A DNA stretch of 64,000 bases. Origin: Romboutsia weinsteinii (GTDB lineage: Bacteria > Bacillota > Clostridia > Peptostreptococcales > Peptostreptococcaceae). The stretch lies in assembly GCF_002250835.2 (NCBI RefSeq), contig NZ_NOJY02000005.1, positions 62,001-126,000 on the forward strand, written 5' to 3'. The translations under genes and the position numbers were made by a program. This document shows, piece after piece, positions 18,943 through 28,060 of the stretch. The notes under the pieces were generated by a model. That model was not told the DNA's origin, did not search any database, and saw nothing but the letters and a program-made list of their open reading frames with translations. The stretch's first letter is position 1; every line of letters begins with the position of its first letter.

Positions 18943-20107
18943 AGTTATATGGATGATAATTGATAGTGTTGGTATAGGAGCTTTGCCAGATGCTGAAGCA
19001 TTTGGAGATAAAGGTGTAAATACACTTGGTAATATTGTCAAAGCACATAGTGATATAAAAATACCTAACTTAAGACAATTAGGCATAGGTAATATCGATG
19101 GAGCAGACTTTATTGAAAGTGTAGAAAGCCCAATAGGATGTTATGGAAAATGTAGCGAACTATCTCAAGGAAAAGACACTACAACTGGGCACTGGGAAAT
19201 GACAGGTGTATTAGTTGAGACACCATTTAAGACTTTTGAAAATGGATTCCCTAAAGAAATAATAGATGAGTTTGAAAAGCAAACTGGTAGGAAGGTAGTT
19301 GCAAACAAGCCTGCTTCTGGAACTGCAATACTAGATGAATTTGGTGATCACCACATGAAGACTGGGGATGTAATAGTATATACATCAGCTGATAGTGTAT
19401 TCCAAATTGCAGCTCATGAAGAAGTAGTGCCACTAGAAGAGCTTTACAAAATGTGTGAAATAGCAAGAAAAATAATGATGGGTGATAATGCTGTTGCAAG
19501 AATAATAGCTAGACCATTTGTTGGAGAAAAAGCAGGATCTTTTGAAAGGACATCTAATAGAAGAGACTACTCACTAAATCCATTTGAGGCTACAGTTTTA
19601 GATAATATCAAAGAAAGTAAATTAGATGTTATTGCCGTTGGAAAGATTGAAGATATCTTCAATGGACAAGGTATAACTGAAGCAATACATACAAAAAGTA
19701 ATATGCATGGTGTAGATGAAACTATTAATTATATAAAGAAAGATAACAATGGTTTAATATTTACAAACTTAGTTGACTTTGATTCTAAATTTGGTCATAG
19801 GAGAGATACTAAAGGGTATAAAGAGGCTTTAGAAGAATTTGATGCTAGAATACCAGAGATAATAGAATATATGAATGAGGATGATATACTTATAATAAAT
19901 GCAGATCATGGAAATGACCCTACATATAAGGGAACAGATCATACAAGAGAGTATATACCCGTATTAGTATACGGTAAAGATTTAAAGCAAAACTTAAATC
20001 TAGGAATTAGAAAAAGCTTTGCGGATATAGGAGCTACTGTTACTGATATACTAGATGTAAAAATGCCTAAACATGGTACTAGTTTTAAGAATGACATTAT
20101 GAAATAA
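18935..20107 (+). CDS. deoB: Phosphopentomutase
   Basis: Interconverts (deoxy)ribose 1-phosphate and 5-phosphate in nucleoside salvage. The 390-residue alkaline-phosphatase-superfamily enzyme has the metal-binding IDSVGIGALPDA at the N-terminus, GKDTTTGHWEM around the catalytic Thr (about residue 86), and the late metal ligands NADHGNDPTYKGTDHTREY. SD taggagga precedes the ATG. It works with the two phosphorylases that follow. Confidence 0.97.
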   Translation: MSRVIWMIIDSVGIGALPDAEAFGDKGVNTLGNIVKAHSDIKIPNLRQLGIGNIDGADFIESVESPIGCYGKCSELSQGKDTTTGHWEMTGVLVETPFKTFENGFPKEIIDEFEKQTGRKVVANKPASGTAILDEFGDHHMKTGDVIVYTSADSVFQIAAHEEVVPLEELYKMCEIARKIMMGDNAVARIIARPFVGEKAGSFERTSNRRDYSLNPFEATVLDNIKESKLDVIAVGKIEDIFNGQGITEAIHTKSNMHGVDETINYIKKDNNGLIFTNLVDFDSKFGHRRDTKGYKEALEEFDARIPEIIEYMNEDDILIINADHGNDPTYKGTDHTREYIPVLVYGKDLKQNLNLGIRKSFADIGATVTDILDVKMPKHGTSFKNDIMK

Positions 20108-20123
20108 TCTTGGAGGAAATAAA

Positions 20124-20945
20124 ATGAATAATATATTTGATAAAATACAAGAGAGTGCAGAATTTATAAACTCAAAAACTACCGTAAAGCCTAAAATAGG
20201 TTTAATATTAGGGTCAGGACTAGGAGTTTTAGCTGATGAAATAGAAGAGGCTGTTAAAATAAAGTATAATGAAATACCAAACTTCCCTGTTTCAACTGTT
20301 GAAGGACATGCAGGACAATTAGTAGTAGGTAGTTTACAAGGTAAAGACGTAGTAGCTATGCAAGGAAGATTCCATTACTATGAAGGATACACTCAACAAG
20401 AAATAACTTTCCCAGTAAGAGTTATGAAAGCTTTAGGTGTAGATACAATAATAGTAACTAATGCAGCAGGTGGAGCCAATATAGATTTCAAACCAGGAGA
20501 TTTAATGGTAATAAAAGACCATATAAATCTAAGTGGAAATAATCCTCTAATAGGATCAAATGACAACAGATTAGGACCTAGATTCCCTGATATGTCTACA
20601 GCATATAAGCCAAACTTTGTGCAATTAGTAAAAGATTGTGCAAAAGAATTAGATATGGAAATACAAGAAGGTGTATATGCATTCTTTAGTGGACCAACTT
20701 ATGAAACTCCAGCAGAAGTAAAAATGGCAAGAATATTAGGAGCGGATGCAGTAGGAATGTCTACAGCACCAGAAGTTATAGTTGCTTCTCACTCAGGTAT
20801 GGATGTAATAGGTATATCTTGTATAACTAATATGGCAGCTGGAATACTTGATCAACCACTAGATCATGAGGAAGTTATCGAAACTACTCAAAAAGTTAAA
20901 GCTGAGTTTTTAAGCTTAGTAAAAACTGTAGTTAATAAAATATAG
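20124..20945 (+). CDS. punA: Purine nucleoside phosphorylase
   Basis: Phosphorolyses inosine and guanosine (and deoxy forms) to base plus (deoxy)ribose 1-phosphate, which DeoB then converts. The 273-residue trimeric-type PNP has LILGSGLGVLADEIE, the phosphate-binding MQGRFHYYEGYT, TNAAGGANIDFKPGDLM, SGPTYETPAEVKM and GMSTAPEVIVASHSG. It is 16 bp after deoB. A complex palindromic element separates it from pdp. Confidence 0.96.
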   Translation: MNNIFDKIQESAEFINSKTTVKPKIGLILGSGLGVLADEIEEAVKIKYNEIPNFPVSTVEGHAGQLVVGSLQGKDVVAMQGRFHYYEGYTQQEITFPVRVMKALGVDTIIVTNAAGGANIDFKPGDLMVIKDHINLSGNNPLIGSNDNRLGPRFPDMSTAYKPNFVQLVKDCAKELDMEIQEGVYAFFSGPTYETPAEVKMARILGADAVGMSTAPEVIVASHSGMDVIGISCITNMAAGILDQPLDHEEVIETTQKVKAEFLSLVKTVVNKI

Positions 20946-20958
20946 TTTGTAGAATATA

Positions 20959-21033
20959 TAAGGGGATGCCTAAAATTTGAGCGGATGTGTCGGTGACATG
21001 AGCGTAGCAAATTTTTATTTTGGCATACCCTTA
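20959..21033. repeat. Complex palindromic element between punA and pdp
   Basis: Nested inverted repeats: outer arms 20959-20970 with 21022-21033 (11 of 12 pairs), middle arms AAAATTTG (20972-20979) with CAAATTTT (21008-21015), and an apical TGTC-GGT-GACA hairpin (20988-20998). The core is GC-richer than its surroundings and only one copy is in this window. It could be a repeated mobile palindrome, an mRNA processing site or an attenuator. Confidence 0.55.
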
Positions 21034-21061
21034 TTATTATTAATATAGAGGAGACATGGAT

Positions 21062-22387
21062 ATGAGAATTTACGATATAATAAGAAAAAAAAGAGATAAT
21101 CATGAATTAAGTAAATTAGAGATTGATTTTTTTGTAGAAAAGTACTCAAAAGGTGAAATACCAGATTATCAAGCTTCTGCTTTATTAATGGCTATCTATT
21201 TAAATAAAATGAATAAGCAAGAAACAGTATACCTTACAGAGGCTATGATGAACTCTGGAGAAGTAATAGATTTATCTGCAATAGAAGGTATAAAGGTTGA
21301 TAAGCATAGTACTGGCGGTGTTGGAGATAAAACAACAATAGCTCTAGCTCCATTAGTAGCGGCTTGTGGAGCACCAGTTGCTAAGATGTCAGGACGAGGT
21401 CTTGGACATACAGGAGGAACACTTGATAAGTTAGAAGCTATACCTGGATTTTCTATAGAGATGGAAGCTGAGAAGTTTATTGACTCAGTAAATGAACATA
21501 AAATTGCTGTGTGCGGACAAACTGCATCAATAGCTGTTGCAGATAAAAAAATGTATGCATTAAGAGATGTAACAGCTACTGTTGATAATATATCTCTTAT
21601 AGCAGCGAGTATAATGTGTAAAAAGCTTGCTTCAGGTGCAAATGCAATATTATTAGATGTAAAAACTGGTGATGGAGCATTTATGAAAACTTTAGATGAC
21701 TCTTTTGAGCTAGCTAAGGCTATGGTTGATATCGGTAACGGAATGAATAGAGAAACTATAGGTATGATTACTGATATGGACGAACCACTTGGTTTTGCAG
21801 TAGGAAACTCTTTAGAAGTTATAGAAGCAATAGAAACATTAAAAGGAAATGGTCCAACTGATTTTGTTAACCTTTGTGAGACTTTAGGTGCTTATATGTT
21901 AGTATTAGCTAAGGTTGCTAGTACTTACGAAGAAGGTGTACAAAAAATAAAAGAAGCAATAACATCAGGTTCAGCTCTTGATAAATTAAGAGTATTTATA
22001 GAGAATCAAGGTGGAGACAAGAGTATAGTTGATGATTACTCATTACTTCCTAAAGCATCTAAAATAGTACCGATAAAAGCTGAAAAATCAGGATATATAA
22101 GCAAAATAGAAGCTGAAGAGGTTGGAGTAAGTGCTATGATACTTGGTGCAGGTAGAGAGACAAAGGAAGATGTGCTTGATTTAGCAGCAGGTATAGTGTT
22201 AGAAAAGAAAGTTGGAGACTATGTTGAATGTGGTGATATACTAGCGTATATGCATTTAAACAATGAAAATAAATTTGAATCAGCGAGAGAAAGGTTTGTA
22301 AAAGCTTATACAATAGTTGATGAAAAAGTAGAACCTAAGAAATTAATCTATGGTGTTGTAACTAAGGATGAAGTAAAAAAATTCTAG
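21062..22387 (+). CDS. pdp: Pyrimidine-nucleoside phosphorylase
   Basis: Phosphorolyses thymidine, deoxyuridine and uridine. The 441-residue protein begins MRIYDIIRKKRD, as family members do, and contains the signature KVDKHSTGGVGDKTTIALAP, SGRGLGHTGGTLDKLEAI and DVKTGDGAFMKT. I choose ATG 21062 over 21056 because the SD AGAGGAG (21047-21053) is 8 nt away from it and only 2 nt from the other. It completes a deoB-punA-pdp salvage operon and has its own terminator. Confidence 0.96.
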   Translation: MRIYDIIRKKRDNHELSKLEIDFFVEKYSKGEIPDYQASALLMAIYLNKMNKQETVYLTEAMMNSGEVIDLSAIEGIKVDKHSTGGVGDKTTIALAPLVAACGAPVAKMSGRGLGHTGGTLDKLEAIPGFSIEMEAEKFIDSVNEHKIAVCGQTASIAVADKKMYALRDVTATVDNISLIAASIMCKKLASGANAILLDVKTGDGAFMKTLDDSFELAKAMVDIGNGMNRETIGMITDMDEPLGFAVGNSLEVIEAIETLKGNGPTDFVNLCETLGAYMLVLAKVASTYEEGVQKIKEAITSGSALDKLRVFIENQGGDKSIVDDYSLLPKASKIVPIKAEKSGYISKIEAEEVGVSAMILGAGRETKEDVLDLAAGIVLEKKVGDYVECGDILAYMHLNNENKFESARERFVKAYTIVDEKVEPKKLIYGVVTKDEVKKF

Positions 22388-22400
22388 AAAAATGATTATA

Positions 22401-22439
22401 AATAGCTTAACGTGTAAAGAATAACGTTAAGCTATTTTT
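22401..22439 (+). terminator. Terminator after pdp
   Basis: 13-bp stem (22401-22413 with 22424-22436), 10-nt loop, T-run to 22439. Confidence 0.88.
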
Positions 22440-22535
22440 ATGCAATTTAATTAGTTTCGACAATTTTATTGAAAATTTTCATGCTTAGATTTATAATATA
22501 AAGGATATAAATATACATAAGGAGTAGATACACCT

Positions 22536-23588
22536 ATGGATTTTAAAAATAATAAAGGGAAAATAATCGGATTGACAGCTATAATATTAATACTGATAGT
22601 AGGGGTATTTATATTTAATCAAGTTGGACCATATGACAGAAATAATAAAAAAGAAATAGTAATTGATATACCAAGTGGATCAAGTGTAAGCAGTATAGCG
22701 GATATATTATCTGAGAATAAACTAATAAAAAATGAACTTGTGTTCAAAGCGGTAGTAAAATTAAGTAATAAAGCGCCAAAAATAAAGGCTGGTAAATATT
22801 TACTTAATCAAACATATTCAAACAATGATATATTAAACTTATTAGTTTCTGGAAAGACGTATAATGATGGTATAAAAATTACAATACCTGAAGGGTCTAC
22901 ATCAAAAGAAATTACAGAGATGTTAATTAATGCAAAACTAGGAAACAGAGAAACCTATGAAAAATTAATAAACAACCCAAGTGAATTCGACGATAAATTT
23001 GAGTTTTTAAATGAAGATGACATAATATCTCTAGAAGGATTTTTATATCCTAATACTTATTACTTTAATGAAGAATCAAGTGAGAAAGAAATACTATCAA
23101 GCATGTTGTCTCATTTTAGCAAAGAGTATACTGATAAACTAAAGAAGAAGCAACAAGAAATGAAGCTAACACTTCAAGAAGTCGTAAACTTGGCTTCTAT
23201 AATTGAAAAAGAAGCAGTTTTAGATGAAGATAGACCGACTATAGCTAGTGTATTTTATAATAGATTAAAAATAAATATGGCACTTCAATCTGATGCTACT
23301 ATACAATATATATTTGATGAAAGAAAGAAAATAGTAACATATAAAGACTTAGAAATTAATTCACCATATAATACTTACAAAAATGTGGGACTACCACCAA
23401 CTCCAGTTGCAAATCCTGGAATAAAATCGATAGAAGCGGCTTTATATCCAGATAACACTGAGTACTATTATTTTGTAGCTAAAATGGATGGTGGAAATAA
23501 TTATAGTGAGACATATGAAAAACATTTAAAATATGTTCAAGAATATAAAGACCAAAGAGACAAGCTAAAAGAAAATAAAGAAAAATAA
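22536..23588 (+). CDS. mltG: Endolytic murein transglycosylase MltG
   Basis: Membrane-anchored YceG-like enzyme that cleaves nascent glycan strands and helps set strand length. The 350-residue protein has one N-terminal membrane helix (about 10-29), a LysM-like domain (about 40-110) with DIPSGSSVSSIADILSENK, and the catalytic domain with SLEGFLYPNTY and ASIIEKEAVLDEDRP, where the first Glu is the family catalytic residue. Gene order mltG-trmR-U32-udk mirrors yrrL-yrrM-yrrN/O-udk of Bacillus. Confidence 0.95.
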   Translation: MDFKNNKGKIIGLTAIILILIVGVFIFNQVGPYDRNNKKEIVIDIPSGSSVSSIADILSENKLIKNELVFKAVVKLSNKAPKIKAGKYLLNQTYSNNDILNLLVSGKTYNDGIKITIPEGSTSKEITEMLINAKLGNRETYEKLINNPSEFDDKFEFLNEDDIISLEGFLYPNTYYFNEESSEKEILSSMLSHFSKEYTDKLKKKQQEMKLTLQEVVNLASIIEKEAVLDEDRPTIASVFYNRLKINMALQSDATIQYIFDERKKIVTYKDLEINSPYNTYKNVGLPPTPVANPGIKSIEAALYPDNTEYYYFVAKMDGGNNYSETYEKHLKYVQEYKDQRDKLKENKEK

Positions 23589-23647
23589 AATTATTTTAAT
23601 ATAAAAATGAACCTTAGTTTCATTTTAATCTAATGCTTAAAGATTAT

Positions 23648-23679
23648 GGATTATGCCTTGAAATATTAAGGCATAATCC
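23648..23679 (+). terminator. Hairpin after mltG, possible weak terminator
   Basis: Perfect 12-bp inverted repeat (23648-23659 with 23668-23679) and 8-nt loop. The downstream tract (tatattaatg) is not a clean T run, so it may stabilise mRNA or terminate partly. Confidence 0.5.
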
Positions 23680-23718
23680 TATATTAATGTTTGTCTAAAA
23701 ATTAAGGAGTGAGTTCAA

Positions 23719-24387
23719 TTGAGTAATATAGTAAATAATTTAGTGGAAGATTATATAAGAAATACTTTACCAGAAAAAAGTGGTTTACTTAAAGAATTAG
23801 AAATTTATGCTGAAGAAAATAATGTACCTATTGTACATAAGGAAGTATCAGATTTGTTAAAGGTAATGCTTAAAGTTCAAAAACCTAAGAAGGTACTAGA
23901 AGTAGGATGTGCTATAGGATACTCATCAATACTTTTTGCAACAACAATAGGAGAAGGTGCAGACATAACAACTGTAGAAAGAAATGAAAAAATGATAGAA
24001 AAGGCTAAAGAAAATATAAAGTTAGCTGGATTTGAAAATAATATAACTATACTAGAAGGAGATGCAGAGGAAATATTAAGTAATATCGAAGGCGAGTTTG
24101 ATATGATTTTCTTAGATGCAGCTAAAGGGCAGTACAAGTTATTTTATGACATGATAATAGATAAGTTAAAGGTTGGTGGACTTTTAATTTCTGATAATAT
24201 ACTATACAAAGGTATGGTAGCACATGATGACTTTGTTATAAGAAGAAAGAAAACAATAGTAAAGAGAATGAGAAACTATTTAGATTATATATCTACATGT
24301 GATTACCTACAAACATCACTTATACCAATAGGAGATGGAGTTGCATTTAGTTACAAAGAAAAAGAAAGAGGTGAGGTTAATGCATAA
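23719..24387 (+). CDS. trmR: O-methyltransferase, TrmR (YrrM) type
   Basis: Class I SAM-dependent methyltransferase of 222 residues with motif I VLEVGCAIGYSSILFA (about residues 56-71), the acidic ligand in TTVERNEKM, and FDMIFLDAAKGQY. Bacillus TrmR (YrrM) converts 5-hydroxyuridine to 5-methoxyuridine at tRNA position 34. The same neighbour, a U32 protein of the TrhP group that makes 5-hydroxyuridine, is adjacent here, supporting this role. The start is TTG at 23719 with SD aaggag. It overlaps the U32 gene by 8 bp. Confidence 0.82.
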   Translation: MSNIVNNLVEDYIRNTLPEKSGLLKELEIYAEENNVPIVHKEVSDLLKVMLKVQKPKKVLEVGCAIGYSSILFATTIGEGADITTVERNEKMIEKAKENIKLAGFENNITILEGDAEEILSNIEGEFDMIFLDAAKGQYKLFYDMIIDKLKVGGLLISDNILYKGMVAHDDFVIRRKKTIVKRMRNYLDYISTCDYLQTSLIPIGDGVAFSYKEKERGEVNA

Positions 24388-25615
24388 GGTACAACTTTTG
24401 GCTCCTGCGAGGAATTTAGAAAACTTAAAGATAGCGATAGCATATGGTGCTGATGCTGTATATATAGGTGGAGAAGCTTTTGGTATAATTGGGTCTACAA
24501 AGGATTATACGAAAGAAGAAATGATAGAAGGTATAAAATTTGCTCATGATAGAGATAAGAAGGTATATGTTACTGTTAATGTACTACCTCATAATGATGA
24601 CTTTATACAATTAGAAAAATACTTACTAGGTTTAGAGAAAATAGGAGTAGATGCTCTTATAATAGCTGACCCAGGTGTACTTGATATAGTAAAAAAAGTA
24701 GTTCCTAATATGGAACTACACTTAGGAAGTCAAGCTAATACTACAAATTACGTAAGTGCTAACTTCTGGTATGAACAAGGCATAAAGAGAGTAGTAGCAA
24801 CTAGAGAATTATCTTGTGAAGAGATAGCTCAGATAAGAGCAAATACTCCACTTGATTTAGATATAGAAGCTTTTGTACATGGAGAAATATGCATATCTTA
24901 CTCTGGAAGATGTCTAATAAGCAGTTATATAAGAGGTAATTCGAAAGAAGTATCTCTAGAAGAATTAAGAAATCGTGAATATAGTCTAATGGAAGAAAAA
25001 AGACCAGGAGAATATTATCCAGTATATGAAGATGAAAGAGGAACATTCTTATTTAATTCGAAAGATTTATGTATGATAGGTAATATATCAGACTTAATAA
25101 AATCAGGTGTAACAAGCCTTAAGATAGAAGCAAGAATGAAAGACTCTTATTATATAGCAGCAGTTGTTAGAGCTTACAGAATGGCAATAGATGCGTTTTA
25201 TAAAGATCCAACAAAGTGGAAGTTAGAACATGTATGGTTAGAAGAACTTAAAAAAGGTAGCTATAGAGACTTTACAACAGGATTCTATTTAAGTGAAAAT
25301 AGCGAAGATGCTATAATAGAAGAGGTTGATACTGTATCGAAGCCTTACGAATGTATAGGTATAGTTGTTGATGTGGATCAAAACAATCAAGTTGCTTTAA
25401 TTAAAACTAAAGGAAATATAAATGTTTTAGAAAAGATAGAAGTAATAGCTCCATATACAGATACAATAGTAGCAACTATAGAAGAATTATATGATGAAGA
25501 TGAAAACTCAATGGAGAGTATTTCAGATTTAAATAGACTTGTGAAAGTTAAACTATCAACTAAGGTAGATAAGGACTACATGTTAAGGAGAGAAATTAAA
25601 AATGACAAAAACTAA
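24380..25615 (+). CDS. Peptidase U32 family protein, TrhP-like tRNA hydroxylation protein
   Basis: The 411-residue protein starts at ATG 24380 ([17 protein letters not shown]) behind SD aggtgagg; the longer frame upstream only runs through trmR. It carries the U32 signature [19 protein letters not shown] (about residues 160-180) with its conserved Cys residues. Despite the name, TrhP homologues catalyse prephenate-dependent 5-hydroxylation of tRNA U34. Bacillus has two adjacent genes (yrrN, yrrO); here there is one full-length copy. It overlaps udk by 14 bp. Confidence 0.85.
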   Translation: MHKVQLLAPARNLENLKIAIAYGADAVYIGGEAFGIIGSTKDYTKEEMIEGIKFAHDRDKKVYVTVNVLPHNDDFIQLEKYLLGLEKIGVDALIIADPGVLDIVKKVVPNMELHLGSQANTTNYVSANFWYEQGIKRVVATRELSCEEIAQIRANTPLDLDIEAFVHGEICISYSGRCLISSYIRGNSKEVSLEELRNREYSLMEEKRPGEYYPVYEDERGTFLFNSKDLCMIGNISDLIKSGVTSLKIEARMKDSYYIAAVVRAYRMAIDAFYKDPTKWKLEHVWLEELKKGSYRDFTTGFYLSENSEDAIIEEVDTVSKPYECIGIVVDVDQNNQVALIKTKGNINVLEKIEVIAPYTDTIVATIEELYDEDENSMESISDLNRLVKVKLSTKVDKDYMLRREIKNDKN

Positions 25616-26231
25616 AAGACCACTTGTAATTGGGATAACTGGAGGAACTGGATCAGGTAAAAGTACGGTATGCAGAGCGATAATAGACAATATACCAGAA
25701 GAAAATATAGCTACTTTAGAACAAGACGCCTACTATAAGGATCAAAGTCATTTAAGCTTTGAAGACAGGCTAAAGACTAATTATGATCATCCACTATCTT
25801 TTGATAATGCTTTATTAATAAATCATATAGATGATTTATGCAAAGGAATATCAGTAGAAAAGCCTATTTATGATTATGAACTTCATACTAGAAAGCTTAA
25901 TGAAACTGTTAATATATCTCCTAAAGATATAATAATAGTAGAAGGTATAATGATTCTAGAGGATGAGGATTTAAGAGATAAGCTAGATATAAAAATATAC
26001 GTAGATACAGAAGATGATCTTAGAATACTTAGAAGAATACAAAGAGATATCAGAGAGAGAGGTAGAACAGTAGACTCTGTTATAGAACAATACTTATCAA
26101 CTGTAAAGCCTGCTCATGATCAATTTATAGAACCATATAAAAAATATGCAGATATAATAATGCCAGAAGGTGGACATAATGAGGTTGCTATAGATATAGT
26201 TATCTCTAAAATAAGAAGTATATTAGATTAA
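25602..26231 (+). CDS. udk: Uridine kinase
   Basis: Phosphorylates uridine and cytidine in pyrimidine salvage. The 209-residue P-loop enzyme has Walker [18 protein letters not shown] (about 11-27), [18 protein letters not shown] and the lid [12 protein letters not shown]. The family order trmR-U32-udk is conserved with Bacillus. SD aaggagag precedes the ATG. Confidence 0.95.
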   Translation: MTKTKRPLVIGITGGTGSGKSTVCRAIIDNIPEENIATLEQDAYYKDQSHLSFEDRLKTNYDHPLSFDNALLINHIDDLCKGISVEKPIYDYELHTRKLNETVNISPKDIIIVEGIMILEDEDLRDKLDIKIYVDTEDDLRILRRIQRDIRERGRTVDSVIEQYLSTVKPAHDQFIEPYKKYADIIMPEGGHNEVAIDIVISKIRSILD

Positions 26232-26249
26232 TTTTAAAAATAAGTATTA

Positions 26250-26290
26250 ACCCCTTAGAACTTGTCAAAAATTACAAGTATCTAAGGGGT
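26250..26290 (+). promoter_or_regulatory. SD-sequestering hairpin before the PBP gene
   Basis: A perfect 10-bp stem (26250-26259 with 26281-26290), continued by a 6-bp inner stem (26260-26265 with 26274-26279) across one bulged A. The 3' arm contains the SD AAGGGGT, 6 nt before ATG 26297. No convincing T run follows, so it looks like translation control rather than termination. Confidence 0.6.
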
Positions 26291-26296
26291 GATTTT

Positions 26297-27976
26297 ATGT
26301 CAAGAATAAAAGGTCCATTATCAAGTCGAAGTAAAAATAGAGCATACATAGCATTTATAATAGGAGCAATTGTTTATGCTTTATTAATTTATAGGTTAGT
26401 AGACATACAAATAATAAAAGGTGAAGAGTATACTAATAAGCAATTAAGTCAAGGAAGCGAAAAGGTAGATTTAAATAGTGGTAGAGGTATAATCTATGAT
26501 AGAAATAATAAACCTCTAACAGATACAGAGAAGAGTAAAGTCTTGATAATACAAAGTGAAAAATTAAGTGAAGGTTATAAAACTATGAACTTAATTAAAG
26601 AAGCTACAAAGTTAGAATATACAGACATAGCAAAGATGATTGAGGAACAAATGCCATCATCAAGTATTTTGATTGAAACTGGGTATATAGACAATGCTAT
26701 GAAAGAGGAATTAGAAGAAAATGAAATAATTATTGAAGAAAAGACATCAAGATATTCAGAAAATGGATTACTATCTCATACTATAGGACACTTGAAAAAA
26801 TCAGACAGCTCAGGTCAAATGGGAATTGAAAAGAGCATGGATTCTATCCTGAAAGATTCTAATGAACAATATGTATCAGCTTTTAAAGCTGGGGACTCGG
26901 GAAATCGTGAAAATCTAAACATATTAAAGGGAAGTATAACTACTGTAAAAGAAAAAGAAAACGATAGACATATTAGATTGACTATTGATTCGAGTATTCA
27001 AAAAAAAGTAGAGGAAGTTGTAGATAAAGAAGAAAATCCTACAGCAGTAGTGATTAGTGATGTAGATACAGGCGAAGTACTTTCAATAAGTTCTAGACCT
27101 AATTTTGACCCAAATAATATTTATGAAGAAACTATAAGAAGTCAAAATGAGAAAAGTAGTATATTTTTAAACAGAGCAACAAATGTAACATATCCTCCTG
27201 GATCTGTTTTTAAAATAGTGGTACTGTATGCTGCATTTGAGAATAGAGTAATAGGAAATGATTACACATATAATTGTACTGGTAAAACACTAGTAGGAAA
27301 TGATGAGTATTTGAAATGTCATAAATTAGACGGTCACGGATTAGAAACCCTTGAACAAGCATTTGCAAATTCATGTAACACTGCATTTTATGATATTGCA
27401 AATAAGGTAGGAGAAGAAAAAATACTAGAGGCAGCAAAGGCTCTCCATGTATCTGATAAGATTGATATAGGAATAGATGAAGAGCGTAGTGCAAAAATTC
27501 CTGATAATATAGAGATAAGAAATCTTGCTATAGGCCAAGGTGGTATTGAGTTTACGCCTTTGCAGATAAATCAATTAACTCAAATAGTCGCTAATAATGG
27601 TACGTATAAACCTTTATATATCTATGATAGTATAATTGATAATGATAAAAATATAATAAAACCTTTTAAAGTATCTAAAGATGAAGAAATCATTTCTCCA
27701 TATTCTATTACTAGAATAAAAGAAATGATGAAGAGCGTCTCCAAAGAAGGTACTGCAAAAGAATTAAGCGATCTACCTGGTAAGTGTGGAGTTAAAACTG
27801 GTACAGCTCAAAGTAGCCTAAATGGAGTTGAGATAGCACATGGTTGGATTACAGGATTTTATCCAGCTGAAAATCCTAAGTATGCTATAACTGTACTCGT
27901 AGAAGGTACAGATGCTGGTAATAAGTCTGCAATACCTATATTTAAAGAAATATGCGAAAAAATAAATAAAAAATAA
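26297..27976 (+). CDS. Class B penicillin-binding protein (transpeptidase)
   Basis: The 559-residue membrane-anchored transpeptidase has an N-terminal helix (about 17-40), a dimerisation/linker region (to about 220) and a transpeptidase domain. The three active-site motifs are intact: S303 in YPPGSVFKI (SxxK), SCNTAFYD (SxN) and KTGTAQ. No PASTA domain is seen. The position after udk matches Bacillus yrrR (pbpI). The location upstream of sigK leaves a sporulation role possible. Translation is likely limited by the hairpin at 26250-26290. Confidence 0.9.
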   Translation: MSRIKGPLSSRSKNRAYIAFIIGAIVYALLIYRLVDIQIIKGEEYTNKQLSQGSEKVDLNSGRGIIYDRNNKPLTDTEKSKVLIIQSEKLSEGYKTMNLIKEATKLEYTDIAKMIEEQMPSSSILIETGYIDNAMKEELEENEIIIEEKTSRYSENGLLSHTIGHLKKSDSSGQMGIEKSMDSILKDSNEQYVSAFKAGDSGNRENLNILKGSITTVKEKENDRHIRLTIDSSIQKKVEEVVDKEENPTAVVISDVDTGEVLSISSRPNFDPNNIYEETIRSQNEKSSIFLNRATNVTYPPGSVFKIVVLYAAFENRVIGNDYTYNCTGKTLVGNDEYLKCHKLDGHGLETLEQAFANSCNTAFYDIANKVGEEKILEAAKALHVSDKIDIGIDEERSAKIPDNIEIRNLAIGQGGIEFTPLQINQLTQIVANNGTYKPLYIYDSIIDNDKNIIKPFKVSKDEEIISPYSITRIKEMMKSVSKEGTAKELSDLPGKCGVKTGTAQSSLNGVEIAHGWITGFYPAENPKYAITVLVEGTDAGNKSAIPIFKEICEKINKK

Positions 27977-27996
27977 ATAAAAATAATTTCATAACA

Positions 27997-28026
27997 GTCA
28001 ATTTGGCCACACCCATTTCATATAAT
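27997..28026 (+). promoter_or_regulatory. SigE-like promoter upstream of sigK
   Basis: GTCAATTT (27997-28004), 14-bp spacer, CATATAAT (28019-28026) resembles the SigE pattern (-10 CATACAnT). The start would fall near 28033. A stem GCCAC-A-CCC (28006-28014) with GGGGTGGC (28050-28057) would hide the sigK SD only in RNAs starting upstream of this promoter. Confidence 0.5.
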
Positions 28027-28060
28027 TTAAAATGACATGTAAAAAGAAGGGGGTGGCTTA

